This document shows positions 45,187 through 53,898 of a stretch of 64,000 bases of DNA, piece by piece. Below the pieces are notes generated by a model, which did not search any database, had not been told where the DNA came from, and saw only the letters and a program-made list of their open reading frames with translations. Source of the stretch: Promethearchaeota archaeon Loki_b32 (lineage in GTDB: Archaea; Asgardarchaeota; Lokiarchaeia; Sigyniarchaeales; SOKP01); contig NJBH01000012.1 in NCBI GenBank assembly GCA_005223125.1, positions 1 to 64,000 of the forward strand, in the 5' to 3' direction. Both the position numbers and the translations under genes were made by a program. Each line of letters opens with the position of its first letter. Within the stretch, counting starts at the first letter, position 1.

Positions 45187-46548
45187 TTAACGTGTTTTCA
45201 TAAGAGGTATAATTAATCGAAAAAACCAAGAGTAAAACTTTCTAATAAATGAAATATTAAATAAAATCCTCATAAATTTTAAGAGAATTTGTCTTTTAGG
45301 TTTGAAAGTACTGAAATTCTTATCATATTTTAGATCTTTAATAAAGAAATTTTTCTTAAAAATAGAAAGCAATAGAGAATAAGATATGATTGCTATAATA
45401 TCCCAAGCACGTTTTATGTGATCTTTTGGGTAATTAAGTTTTTCTCCCATTGATAGTCTTACAACTTCAATAATATGGAAGATATCAATTTTACTTCCTA
45501 AAAGTTCCCGAGTAGCCCATAAAAAATAAATACATCCACTACAATACGAAATTAATGCTTGAGCACCGGTTTCTTCAGCTTCTCTAAACTTTTTCACTCC
45601 TTCTGAGATAATATCAAAAGGTAAAGCTATATTTTTAACCCAAGACGCTCCAGCGCCAAATCCACAGCATAAGGCGTCTTTTTTAATATGCCGCATTTCA
45701 ATAATATTGCATCCACATTTGTTTAATATCTTTCTTGGTTTGTCCCAATATTTTCCGCCTAAAACTTTAGAAAAACAATTATCATGTATAGTTACATTCA
45801 TATTAAGCTGATTAGGTAGATTTATTTCACCTGAATCGATATTTTCAATTAGCCAATCATGGAAATTTATAAGATCGCGGTTATGTTCGACTCCCATTTC
45901 TTTGGGATGAACATTGTTGAACATATATTCAACAGTATCTAATAAAGCAACAATCCTTTTTACATTCCAACCATCAAAATCTTTTTTTGTTTGATTAGCA
46001 ATTTCTTTTACAACGTCTAAATAGCCTCCTTGATATAAATAAGCTCCTCCTTCCCAGTGATCAATCAAATCTATGGGCTTAAAATATTCCAATAATTTAC
46101 TTCCTCCTATAATAAATGGAAATAAATGAGTATAACTCCCAATCAACAAAACTGTATCTTCCTGTTTAGGGACATTATACATCCATTTATGGATCCATTT
46201 TTTTTCTGTATTGGAAAGAAATAAATTGAGGAGTTGCCAGAGATTTGGTTCTTCAGTAGGGCACACAAACCTATAAAGAGGTGGTGCTCCTCTTTTTTTA
46301 TATATTTTATTCCATCTTTCAAGAATTAATTGGTAGGGATTAGCTTGATTTGGACAATATAAATTACATGAAAAACATGTATTACATTTATTTAGCACGT
46401 ACTTACTTTCTTTCCCTTTAATTAAATTTATGATTTCCTGTTTTGCTTTTTCTAAAGGTAAATGTAGAACAGGGCATAAATGAAAACATAATCCACATGA
46501 ATCGCATAAATCTTCTTTAAAAAAACGATATTTAGTATTTTGAAACAA
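45187..46548 (-). CDS. HdrD/GlcF-like iron-sulfur protein
   Basis: A 453-residue CCG-domain protein. Two [4Fe-4S] ferredoxin motifs: LCDSCGLCFHLCPV (Cys15-x2-Cys18-x2-Cys21-x3-Cys25) and CNTCFSCNLYCPNQ (about 55-68), one CCG domain (ALCCGFGAGASW, with NCFSK and YCSGC), while the other CCG repeat appears degenerate. The C-terminus is hydrophobic and basic (FKPKRQILLKFMRILFNISF to LIIPLMKTR) and may associate with the membrane. Such proteins serve as heterodisulfide reductase D, glycolate oxidase F or ETF:quinone-type electron carriers. Start is TTG at 46548; no ATG is available in frame upstream of the first cluster. Partner uncertain; an ETF system lies 7-11 kb away. Confidence 0.82.
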   Translation of the reverse strand: MFQNTKYRFFKEDLCDSCGLCFHLCPVLHLPLEKAKQEIINLIKGKESKYVLNKCNTCFSCNLYCPNQANPYQLILERWNKIYKKRGAPPLYRFVCPTEEPNLWQLLNLFLSNTEKKWIHKWMYNVPKQEDTVLLIGSYTHLFPFIIGGSKLLEYFKPIDLIDHWEGGAYLYQGGYLDVVKEIANQTKKDFDGWNVKRIVALLDTVEYMFNNVHPKEMGVEHNRDLINFHDWLIENIDSGEINLPNQLNMNVTIHDNCFSKVLGGKYWDKPRKILNKCGCNIIEMRHIKKDALCCGFGAGASWVKNIALPFDIISEGVKKFREAEETGAQALISYCSGCIYFLWATRELLGSKIDIFHIIEVVRLSMGEKLNYPKDHIKRAWDIIAIISYSLLLSIFKKNFFIKDLKYDKNFSTFKPKRQILLKFMRILFNISFIRKFYSWFFRLIIPLMKTR

Positions 46549-46739
46549 AATTGTTTACCCTAGAGTTTAGTCAATCTTTATTCAGTTTTTAGTTTAATTT
46601 GTAAATTATACTACTATTTTGCTTTTTATATTCTTAAATATTATTATATTTTGAAAATTGATTGGTGATTAAATTTAAATAATTTTATCACCTTCTTTTT
46701 AACAGTTTAAAATAATAACTTAAAAATTTGCGAAATTAA

Positions 46740-47066
46740 ATGCAAGACACAGTTGGAATAATAAAAATACTAAAAGAATTTAAAGTTAGACTTCAAAATT
46801 TATATGGAGATAAATTTTCGAGCCTAATATTATATGGTTCTTATGCAAGAGGAGAATTTATTGAAGATTCAGATATAGATTTGGCAATAATTCTAAAAGG
46901 AGAGATATCTCCCTTCAAAGAAATCGATAGAATGAGTGAAATCACGTATGATCTCGTTTTAAAATATGATATTTTAATATCAATTCACCCCGTATCAGAG
47001 GAACGCTATTTATTGATGAAAACTCCATTTTTAATGAATATAAGAGAAGAAGGTATTCAAATATGA
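46740..47066 (+). CDS. Nucleotidyltransferase (MNT), putative antitoxin
   Basis: A 108-residue minimal nucleotidyltransferase. The signature LYGSYARGEFIEDSDIDLAI (G33-S34 and D45/D47) carries the metal-binding aspartates. In MNT/HEPN pairs this enzyme AMPylates a tyrosine of the HEPN partner to silence it. The HEPN gene follows with a 4-base ATGA overlap, the usual coupling. Start ATG at 46740. Confidence 0.9.
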   Translation: MQDTVGIIKILKEFKVRLQNLYGDKFSSLILYGSYARGEFIEDSDIDLAIILKGEISPFKEIDRMSEITYDLVLKYDILISIHPVSEERYLLMKTPFLMNIREEGIQI

Positions 47067-47455
47067 GTGAAATTAATATTAAACCATTAATTGAAAAAGC
47101 AAAGAAATTTATGAAAAGTGCTAAACTATTGCTCGATGTTGATGATTTTGATAGTTCGGCTTCAAGGATTTATTATGCAATGCATTACATGGTTGAAGCA
47201 TTGTTATTAACTAAAAATCTGAGAATAAAAAGCCACAGAGGATTGATTTCTATCTTCGGAAGGGAGTTTATTAAAACCAAAATTTTGCCTAAAGAAGTAG
47301 GTAGACAACTTAAAGATGCATTTGATAAAAGGCAAATTGGCGATTATGAAATATCTGTGAAGATTAATAAAAAAGATATTGAAGAACTACTAAAAATTGG
47401 ACAAAGATTCATTGAAAAACTAATGGATTATTTAGTAGAAAATAATTTCCTTTAA
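47063..47455 (+). CDS. HEPN-domain protein, putative toxin
   Basis: A 130-residue HEPN protein: long helices and the motif SRIYYAMHYMVEALLL with Arg35 and His41 in the R-x5-H arrangement near the YY pair that is typical of MNT-associated HEPN RNases. A second basic stretch KSHRGLISIFGREF is also characteristic. It is translationally coupled to the MNT gene. Expected to be an RNase kept inactive by modification; defence or stress role is inferred from the family. Confidence 0.88.
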   Translation: MSEINIKPLIEKAKKFMKSAKLLLDVDDFDSSASRIYYAMHYMVEALLLTKNLRIKSHRGLISIFGREFIKTKILPKEVGRQLKDAFDKRQIGDYEISVKINKKDIEELLKIGQRFIEKLMDYLVENNFL

Positions 47456-47551
47456 ACATCATATCACCGCATTTTATTATTTCAGTATCTATAATCTAAT
47501 TCTTTTAAGAGTGAAAAATATTGGGAATTTTCCTTTTAGTTATCTGGAAAA

Positions 47552-48367
47552 TTAAGGGGCAATAATTAGAATTATAATATAAACAAGCATTAAATTACCC
47601 AAGATAATTCCAATGTCTTTTAAAGATGTCTTTCCATATAAATTAGTCCTAGGTTTTCTGTAGATATACATAATTCCCAATGGAAAAAAAACTATCGGTA
47701 TAAATATCCAATACGGCGTAATAATAAAGGAAAGTATTGCTATAAGTAATGAAACTATACACGCAATCCAAATTACTAATTGAGATGTTTTAGGTTTTAA
47801 TTTTGCTAGAGAATCTCCATCAATCATTTCATGAACCATTTGCCCTGTAAATGCTACTGCTATTATAGTTGCTAATATTAATGACTCATACAACTCCATA
47901 TAGGGAAAGATATTCATGAAATTATCCCTCGCTTTTATTTTAACCATAAAATATGGTAGAATTATATGAGAGACTCCTAAAATAATATGATTAATAATGA
48001 CAAGCTTTTTGAACATACAATAGAAAACAACCATAAATACAATTATTGCTAGGTAGAATCCTAGAATCGGATTCACTAATATATCATTCATGAAACACAT
48101 AGTTCCTAGCATAAAACTTGCGATGGCAAGAACGGCAATTTCCTTTCTGCCATATCCTTTCACTCTTTCCAGAGTTTCTTTTTCATTCGGATCTTTCATG
48201 TCAATGACATCATTGAGAGTGTTTCCCGTTATTGCATAAAAAGCAAAACCCGCTAATATCCAAATGTGAGATACTATATCATATCCGTTCAAATATATAC
48301 ATAATAAGCAAGGGATTATTACAGAAAAAATATATTCAACCCGAAGAAGTTTAAATCCCTTACTCAT
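47552..48367 (-). CDS. UbiA-family prenyltransferase
   Basis: A 271-residue integral membrane protein with about 8 helices. The first aspartate motif is GNTLNDVIDMKDPNEKE (N52-D53-x2-D56-x2-D59), and the second is in MVHEMIDGDSLAKLK. Such enzymes attach isoprenyl groups to aromatic acceptors or glycerol phosphates; archaeal members include the DGGGP synthase of lipid synthesis. The N-terminal motif is slightly different from DGGGP synthase, so it may make a quinone or a haem derivative. It lies between two HEPN/MNT pairs and is transcribed opposite to both. Confidence 0.85.
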   Translation of the reverse strand: MSKGFKLLRVEYIFSVIIPCLLCIYLNGYDIVSHIWILAGFAFYAITGNTLNDVIDMKDPNEKETLERVKGYGRKEIAVLAIASFMLGTMCFMNDILVNPILGFYLAIIVFMVVFYCMFKKLVIINHIILGVSHIILPYFMVKIKARDNFMNIFPYMELYESLILATIIAVAFTGQMVHEMIDGDSLAKLKPKTSQLVIWIACIVSLLIAILSFIITPYWIFIPIVFFPLGIMYIYRKPRTNLYGKTSLKDIGIILGNLMLVYIIILIIAP

Positions 48368-48527
48368 GAAAATATTACCTTAAAATATTGTATTCAAAGA
48401 TATTTTTAATTATCCTTAAAATGATTTAAAATTTTAGAGAGAAAACCATAATATTATTTTGATTTATTGAATCATAAAGTAATGAAAGTTTATGGTTATT
48501 TTTTAAAGTTTAAATTCATATAATATC

Positions 48528-48935
48528 ATGCGAAAAATTATGTTTGATTATGACGAATACAATAGATGGATGAATGAAGCAGAAAATACATTCAAGTCTG
48601 CAATTGTGGATAAGGAAAATGGATTTTATAATTGGTGTTGTTTTAAGTGCCATCAAGCTTCTGAATTCGCATTAAAAGGATTACTATATGGTTTAGGATT
48701 AACTCCTTTTGGCCATTCATTGACTAAAATGACCAATGATTTAAAAGACCAAAAAATAGATATTGCATTAATATTAACTTCTTGTAAAAAACTTGATTTA
48801 CATTACATTCCTTCACGATATCCCAATGCACATCCTACAGGGTCTCCATTTGAATATCATGATAAAAATATTGCTGAAGAAGCCATAACAAATGCTAAAA
48901 AAATAATGGATCTCGTTAAAGGTATTAAAAAATGA
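48528..48935 (+). CDS. HEPN-domain protein, putative toxin (second pair)
   Basis: A 135-residue HEPN protein from ATG 48528 (ATG 48540, MFDYDEYNRW, is an alternative). The helices YNWCCFKCHQASEFALKGLL and the RX4H motif R97-YPNA-H102 are typical of the PF05168-type HEPN RNases. A late segment GSPFEYHDKNIAEEAI is also typical. It comes first, before its nucleotidyltransferase partner, with a 4-base overlap: the reverse of the other pair at 46740. Confidence 0.88.
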   Translation: MRKIMFDYDEYNRWMNEAENTFKSAIVDKENGFYNWCCFKCHQASEFALKGLLYGLGLTPFGHSLTKMTNDLKDQKIDIALILTSCKKLDLHYIPSRYPNAHPTGSPFEYHDKNIAEEAITNAKKIMDLVKGIKK

Positions 48936-49357
48936 AGAAAAACTTAAAATCCATTAATAAGGGTATTAAAAAATTTTGTCAGAATATTATTAAAGTAATG
49001 CAACCGAACTGTATAATACTCTATGGATCCTTAGCTAGGGGGGATTTTAACGAGCGAAGTGATGTTGATGTAATAGTAATATCATCAAAACTTCCTAAAA
49101 ATTATTATAAAAGAGCAGAATTGCTTTTTAATATGGTTGAGACATTAGATCCTATCGAACCTCTTGGTTTTACTCCTGATGAATTTATTAACATGATAAA
49201 AAATAGACATTGTACAAGTTTATTTGCGATGAAAGAAGGTAAAGCTTTGTATGGTAAGAAATATTTCTTATTTTTAAAGGGAATTCATGAAAAAATTATA
49301 AATCAATATAAAATAATCAAGGGACATTCATCTTGGATTCCTGAATCAATAAAATAA
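48932..49357 (+). CDS. Nucleotidyltransferase (MNT), putative antitoxin (second pair)
   Basis: A 141-residue nucleotidyltransferase with LYGSLARGDFNERSDVDVIV, the GSxARG...SDxD signature. It has a longer C-terminus than the copy at 46740. The ATG overlaps the HEPN stop by 4 bases. Likely modifies and restrains its HEPN partner. It may be a full type VII-like module; the pair is independent of the first by sequence. Confidence 0.88.
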   Translation: MKKNLKSINKGIKKFCQNIIKVMQPNCIILYGSLARGDFNERSDVDVIVISSKLPKNYYKRAELLFNMVETLDPIEPLGFTPDEFINMIKNRHCTSLFAMKEGKALYGKKYFLFLKGIHEKIINQYKIIKGHSSWIPESIK

Positions 49358-49489
49358 TAAATATTTGGTTTCCTGCAATACTGAATATAGAGACATTATC
49401 TTGTACTTTGGATAAATTGCACTTCTTTCTTTTTTTTTTCTCAACAATAAGATGTAAAATAACTACATTATGGTTTCTTTAGCAATTTT

Positions 49490-50596
49490 TCACTTTCTAA
49501 TTACCCAAATACTATTACCACCCTCTTTTATAAATTCTGCTCTCGTAAAGGGTGTTGAGTCAATGAATTCTTTAAAACTTTTTTCATTATAAAAATTTGC
49601 AAAACGCGCTTCAAGAAATTTGTGTAATACATCGAAAAGCAATAATTTTTGTCTTGGTGCAAAAGTGTCTGGAATCATACTCTCTCCAACGAGCAAAATT
49701 CCATCGTCTTTTAATAAAGAATATAGGCTATTAAAGATGCTTGATCGGTAATTTACATCATGATCCATCTCATGAAGGACTTGATTTAGTGTTATCAAAT
49801 CAAATTTTTTTATGCTAATTTTTGCATATTCATTAATCGGGATTTCATGAATTTCAATCCTATCATCCCAGTTATTTTCCTTTACCATTTTTTTCGCAAA
49901 ATCTATAGCAATAGGATCGATATCAATCCCAACAAATTGTACTTTTTCATATTTCTTTGCCCATACTTGAAGGTTGTATCCATATCCACAGCCTGCCTCT
50001 AGTACTGTACCTCCATTTTGTAGTTTTTCACAAAATTCTTTATAATTTGTTGAGAATAATCTCTCTATTAATGTACCAAATCTTGCACTCATCCGATTTA
50101 TATCATGAATCACCTCATCAGTAAATTCAAAATTGGGTACAACTCCATCTTGTTTAAAAGCATCAAGAATTAATTCTTGGTATGGTGCGAGATAATAAAA
50201 AGCCCCTAACGGATCCCCAATATAAGCCGGTTGATTACGATTGATTAATAACTCATATACATATGGTGCAGTTCTTAAACATCTTTCACAAGAATCATCG
50301 ATTTCCAATAAACCACACTCAAGAGCAGTGTGTGCCCACGCATCTACATAATTTCGTTCTAGGTTTAATTTTTCAGAAACTTCATTAATTGTAAAAGTAA
50401 CTGAAGATATCTTTTCAGTATTAGACTTACTTTTAGCTTTTTCTTGAAGATAATCTAAAATTCCTACTCTTCTTCCTAAACCAAATATAAGAACAGTTAG
50501 AAAGCCATAAAGGCTTTTTATCAGAAATTTTTTCATCTGATCTTTCATTGTAATTTCATCATTATTATTTTTTTTTTCTGAAATTGCTTTCACCAA
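49490..50596 (-). CDS. Class I SAM-dependent methyltransferase with N-terminal helical domain
   Basis: A 368-residue protein. The N-terminal 130 residues form a winged-helix-like dimerisation domain (FTINEVSEKLNLERNYVDAW, ALECGLLEI), followed by the Rossmann fold: motif I VLEAGCGYGYNLQVW at about 198, the acidic loop GIDIDPIAIDFAKKMV, then NQVLHEMDH and LKDDGILLVGESM. This is the layout of Rv2258c-like O-/C-methyltransferases. The start is uncertain: TTG 50596 or GTG 50593 give no strong ribosome site, and an internal ATG (MKDQMKKFLIK) is possible. Substrate unknown. Confidence 0.82.
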   Translation of the reverse strand: MVKAISEKKNNNDEITMKDQMKKFLIKSLYGFLTVLIFGLGRRVGILDYLQEKAKSKSNTEKISSVTFTINEVSEKLNLERNYVDAWAHTALECGLLEIDDSCERCLRTAPYVYELLINRNQPAYIGDPLGAFYYLAPYQELILDAFKQDGVVPNFEFTDEVIHDINRMSARFGTLIERLFSTNYKEFCEKLQNGGTVLEAGCGYGYNLQVWAKKYEKVQFVGIDIDPIAIDFAKKMVKENNWDDRIEIHEIPINEYAKISIKKFDLITLNQVLHEMDHDVNYRSSIFNSLYSLLKDDGILLVGESMIPDTFAPRQKLLLFDVLHKFLEARFANFYNEKSFKEFIDSTPFTRAEFIKEGGNSIWVIRK

Positions 50597-50660
50597 TATA
50601 TTCTCTTTTTGGATAAAATAACAGATATGAATAATAAGAGATTTGAAAAAGTTATGGTAT

Positions 50661-50891
50661 TTAACTTTCTCTAAGAGTTATAACCTCATCCGGTAAAAAT
50701 GAATTCAAGATATCACTTATTATCCTATTATCTTCTATTGGAATGCCTCTAATCACAAATTCAGATTTCTTAAGAGGATCCACTTTCCAATCGAATTCAG
50801 TTAGAAGATAACGTTTGATATCGATAAATTTATCTTCTGGTTCTATCATAAAATCATCCATTAGTTTCTCGAGGTCTTTGACTTTTACCAT
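50661..50891 (-). CDS. Small hypothetical protein
   Basis: A 76-residue acidic, mixed alpha-beta protein starting MVKVKDLEKLMDDFMIEPED and ending IISDILNSFLPDEVITL. I do not recognise a family. Its ATG at 50891 has a weak purine-rich ribosome site on this strand (GGAGAAAG). It is between the methyltransferase and the TSUP gene, same strand, and may be cotranscribed with either. Confidence 0.6.
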   Translation of the reverse strand: MVKVKDLEKLMDDFMIEPEDKFIDIKRYLLTEFDWKVDPLKKSEFVIRGIPIEDNRIISDILNSFLPDEVITLRES

Positions 50892-50997
50892 TTTCTTTCT
50901 CCAAATTTATTTTTTAATTTGAATGAGATAAGAATTTTTAATGTGTATTCAATAAAAATTTAAGTTTCAAAATTTATAAAGTTTTAAAAATCATTAC

Positions 50998-51792
50998 CTA
51001 AAAATACATTCTAATTGCTAAGCCCATCAACACAGCTGCGACTAAAAATTGTAAATAACTTCTAGGAATTTTTCCAGAAATTTTTGCCCCAAAAATGGAG
51101 CCTGAAATCGCCCCTACTCCAATTAAAATTCCAAATAAATAGTTTATTTGACCTATAATACTTTTAGCTATAGTATTATATATTGCTGTGAAGAATATTA
51201 TCCCTGTAGATATTGCTGTGGCATTATGAATGGGATATAAAAGAATAATATGAAGAGAAGGAGTATTGATAATACCCCCTCCAATTCCTAATAAATTAGC
51301 GGTAAACCCTGCCAAAAAAAATAAGGGTATTGACTTTCTGAGATTAGTTTGATAGTCATGATTATGCAGCATAAAATTATTTTCAAATTCTTCTTGAGAT
51401 AGATTAATCCTTCTAGATTTAAGTGCTTTATATGCCATGTTTGTTCCAGCTATTAGTAATGTTGTAGCAAATATCATTTTTAAAATATTTTCATCTAAAT
51501 CAACGAAAGTGAATAATACCGTACTCACAAAGCTTCCTAAAATCGAAAATGAAGAAAAAATAGCAACTTGTTTAATATGCAGTCTTTCTTCTTTGAAATA
51601 AATTAAAAATCCTGCCCCAGAAGAAATTAATATTATGAAAACAGAAGTATCTACAGCGACGTTTATTGGAATAAAAAAAAGAAGAACTAATGTGCTTACA
51701 AAAAAAACTCCACCCCCTATACCAACAATAGAGCTTATGGTTCCGAAAAGAAATCCTGCTATTAATAGGATAATAACTACGACAGTATCCAT
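50998..51792 (-). CDS. TSUP family transporter (TauE/SafE-like)
   Basis: A 264-residue integral membrane protein with about 8 helices. The two halves share the family pattern GxIxSIxGIGGGxxxxP: FGTISSIVGIGGGVFFVSTL near the start and TANLLGIGGGIINTPSLHII in the second half. Known members export sulfite or organosulfonates or move formate. Substrate unknown. It is preceded upstream by an inverted repeat that could be an operator. Confidence 0.9.
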   Translation of the reverse strand: MDTVVVIILLIAGFLFGTISSIVGIGGGVFFVSTLVLLFFIPINVAVDTSVFIILISSGAGFLIYFKEERLHIKQVAIFSSFSILGSFVSTVLFTFVDLDENILKMIFATTLLIAGTNMAYKALKSRRINLSQEEFENNFMLHNHDYQTNLRKSIPLFFLAGFTANLLGIGGGIINTPSLHIILLYPIHNATAISTGIIFFTAIYNTIAKSIIGQINYLFGILIGVGAISGSIFGAKISGKIPRSYLQFLVAAVLMGLAIRMYF

Positions 51793-51864
51793 ATAATGTG
51801 AAATACCTTAAGCTATTATTAGTTTTCTAAAAATTAAGGCCTAATTGATGAAAAATTTAGTCTC

Positions 51865-51920
51865 ATGTTAATCATCATTCCCTAACTTCAACTTATTGAA
51901 ATGATGATGATTAATAACAT
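51865..51920. promoter_or_regulatory. Inverted repeat in the 300-base divergent region between the TSUP and zinc-ribbon genes
   Basis: TTAATCATCAT (51868-51878) pairs with ATGATGATTAA (51904-51914), 11 perfect bases around a 25-base loop, with flanking ATG...CAT extending it (51865, 51918-51920). It lies 73-128 bases upstream of the TSUP start, in a 300-base region without genes. It may be an operator or a hairpin in the TSUP leader. The rest of the region is AT-rich with no recognisable gene. Confidence 0.4.
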
Positions 51921-52092
51921 TTAATTTTATAAAAAATTAAAATTATCTATTTATCTTTATTATAAGAGACTTCTTAAATTATAATTGCTTCTTAAGAAAT
52001 CTAACTTCTAAATAGAATAATAATATATTATTAAGACAAGATTAAAATTATAGATAAATTATTATAAAATAAAATTCACTTCTCTCCTAAAT

Positions 52093-52482
52093 ATGCCCGA
52101 TTCTGACAACGATAAATTTGTTTTAAAGCTTGTACCGTGTTCTCGTTGTGGAAACCCTTTTATGATTAAAAATAATCAAAAAAATTCGGGCGAAATATTT
52201 TGTGATAATTGTATAAAATTAGAACAAAGAAAAAAGCAATTAGCTTCCTCTGTACTTGAATCTCAGAAAGAAATTAAAACTTCTATTAAAGAATATGAAA
52301 ATAAATTAGAATCAGCAGATTCACCAGATACAAAAAAAGCTTATTATGAAAAAATCAAAAAACAGTCTGAAATTTTGACTAAATCGGTTGAGCTCCTCAA
52401 AAAAATTGAAGAAACTAATAATGAGAAATATATCGAAGAATACAAACGACTATTCGAAAAAATGAAAAAGGAAAGTTCATAA
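52093..52482 (+). CDS. Zinc-ribbon and coiled-coil protein
   Basis: A 129-residue protein: an N-terminal zinc ribbon with Cys16, Cys19, Cys37 and Cys40 (VPCSRCGNPFMI, then EIFCDNC), followed by two long, charged helices likely forming a coiled coil (KEIKTSIKEYENKLESADSP, KKAYYEKIKKQSEILTKSV). I do not know a family. Start ATG 52093 after a divergent regulatory region. Confidence 0.7.
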   Translation: MPDSDNDKFVLKLVPCSRCGNPFMIKNNQKNSGEIFCDNCIKLEQRKKQLASSVLESQKEIKTSIKEYENKLESADSPDTKKAYYEKIKKQSEILTKSVELLKKIEETNNEKYIEEYKRLFEKMKKESS

Positions 52483-52501
52483 AAGATCCTTGTAATAACC
52501 A

Positions 52502-53263
52502 TTATTTCTTTATAAAAATTAAACCTATATTTCGGATTCTATTTGTAGAATTATATTTAGCATCTAATTTCATGAACTTAGAAAGAATATTGACAATAAC
52601 ATTCCAAAACTTTCGGAACACAATATTGGATTCATATTTATTTCTCAAGTTTATAAGATTCTGTTCTATTTTTTTTGGATTCGTGGATTGAATGTCTGCA
52701 ATCATCATCAATCTACCATATACACCAAAAGTTTTGAGATTAATTAGATTGAATTTATTGAAACTGTTAATAATTTGGCTTATTTCATAACGTCTGTAAT
52801 GACCTATTATTATATCTTGTGTTGTGTAATATTTCATTCTGTGAGGTACTGTTATTACAGCTATCCCATTTTTCTTCAGAATCCTGCTTATTTCTGATAC
52901 AGCTAATTTATCATCTCTAATATGTTCTAACACATCAAGAACACTTACAAAATCAAAAGTCTCTTCTCTATAGGGTAATTTTACTAGATCGCCGCACATA
53001 GGATGCCATGTTTTTCCATCTGTATATTGCGTTAAAGGAAGGCTGGCAATATCAAAAAAAGATTTGTGTTTAATATTATCTAAAAAAGAGAGAATAGAAT
53101 TTCCAGATGAACCAAGGTCAATACCACATAAGAATTTTCTTTTTGTGTTAATATTATCTTTCAAAAGATCAAATTTACATCTTATTCCAGGAGATAAATA
53201 ATATTCTGATAATGTTCTAAAAGAAAAATTCTTATGCTCATCGTAAAAATCCTTGATTCTCAA
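52502..53263 (-). CDS. Class I SAM-dependent methyltransferase
   Basis: A 253-residue methyltransferase. Motif I appears as GIDLGSSGNSILSFLD, followed by VSVLDVLEHIRDDKLAVSEI (motif IV/V region) and RILKKNGIAVITVPH. The GHYRRYEISQI segment suggests the UbiE/SmtA-like C- or O-methyltransferases; substrate is unknown. Start TTG 53263 is used; no ATG is closer with the conserved N-terminus. It converges with the zinc-ribbon gene. Confidence 0.82.
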   Translation of the reverse strand: MRIKDFYDEHKNFSFRTLSEYYLSPGIRCKFDLLKDNINTKRKFLCGIDLGSSGNSILSFLDNIKHKSFFDIASLPLTQYTDGKTWHPMCGDLVKLPYREETFDFVSVLDVLEHIRDDKLAVSEISRILKKNGIAVITVPHRMKYYTTQDIIIGHYRRYEISQIINSFNKFNLINLKTFGVYGRLMMIADIQSTNPKKIEQNLINLRNKYESNIVFRKFWNVIVNILSKFMKLDAKYNSTNRIRNIGLIFIKK

Positions 53264-53353
53264 AATAGTGTGGTCATTAAATTTATTACTATATTTAAAA
53301 AAAGTGTAATATTAAAATTAAACATCGATTAACTTAAAAAAATTATTTTAAAA

Positions 53354-53761
53354 ATGATTCAGCTTAGTGTATATTTGGAAGATAGACCAGGCGAACTTGC
53401 TAATTTTATTAAACTTTTAATGGATAATAAAATTTTTATACGAGCTCTAACTGTGGCAAAAACAAGTGAATATGGGTTAATATTAATTTTGGTCGATAAT
53501 CCTGAAAAATGTATTAATCTTTTGGAAGACAGAGATTTCCTCTTATCTACTACTGATGTAATTGCTGTTAGATTAAATGATCGTCCTTATGCTTTATACG
53601 AAATTCCAAAGACATTAGGCGAAAATGATATCAATATTGATTACTTTTATTCTACTTTAATAAAAGATGAATCTATGCTTATTTTACGTGTTGAAGATAC
53701 GATAATAGAAGAAGCTATAAATCTCCTTGAGAAAACGGGATTTCCTATAGTTGAAAAATAG
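53354..53761 (+). CDS. Tandem ACT-domain protein
   Basis: A 135-residue protein of two ACT-like halves: MIQLSVYLEDRPGELANFIK (1-70) and RLNDRPYALYEIPKTLGEND (about 74-135), each with the beta-alpha-beta pattern ending RVEDT-like. Stand-alone tandem ACT proteins sit near phenylacetate-CoA ligase or amino-acid genes and likely sense small molecules such as amino acids. It precedes the acyl-CoA dehydrogenase-ETF operon by 137 bases. Confidence 0.85.
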   Translation: MIQLSVYLEDRPGELANFIKLLMDNKIFIRALTVAKTSEYGLILILVDNPEKCINLLEDRDFLLSTTDVIAVRLNDRPYALYEIPKTLGENDINIDYFYSTLIKDESMLILRVEDTIIEEAINLLEKTGFPIVEK

Positions 53762-53898
53762 AAATTAATTTAAGATTCTTAAGTATTTTCTCCCATTTTA
53801 TTCCCAATTAAATTGATATTTTAATTGAATAATAAAACTTAAGAATTTTACGTAATTTAAAGGTATACAGTTAAATTAGTAACAATAAGGTAAGAAAC

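Noticed and set aside
46740-49357. Reading the HEPN/MNT genes as sugar or kanamycin nucleotidyltransferases
   Set aside because: Too short for antibiotic-modifying enzymes, and each overlaps a HEPN gene by 4 bases as in toxin-antitoxin pairs.
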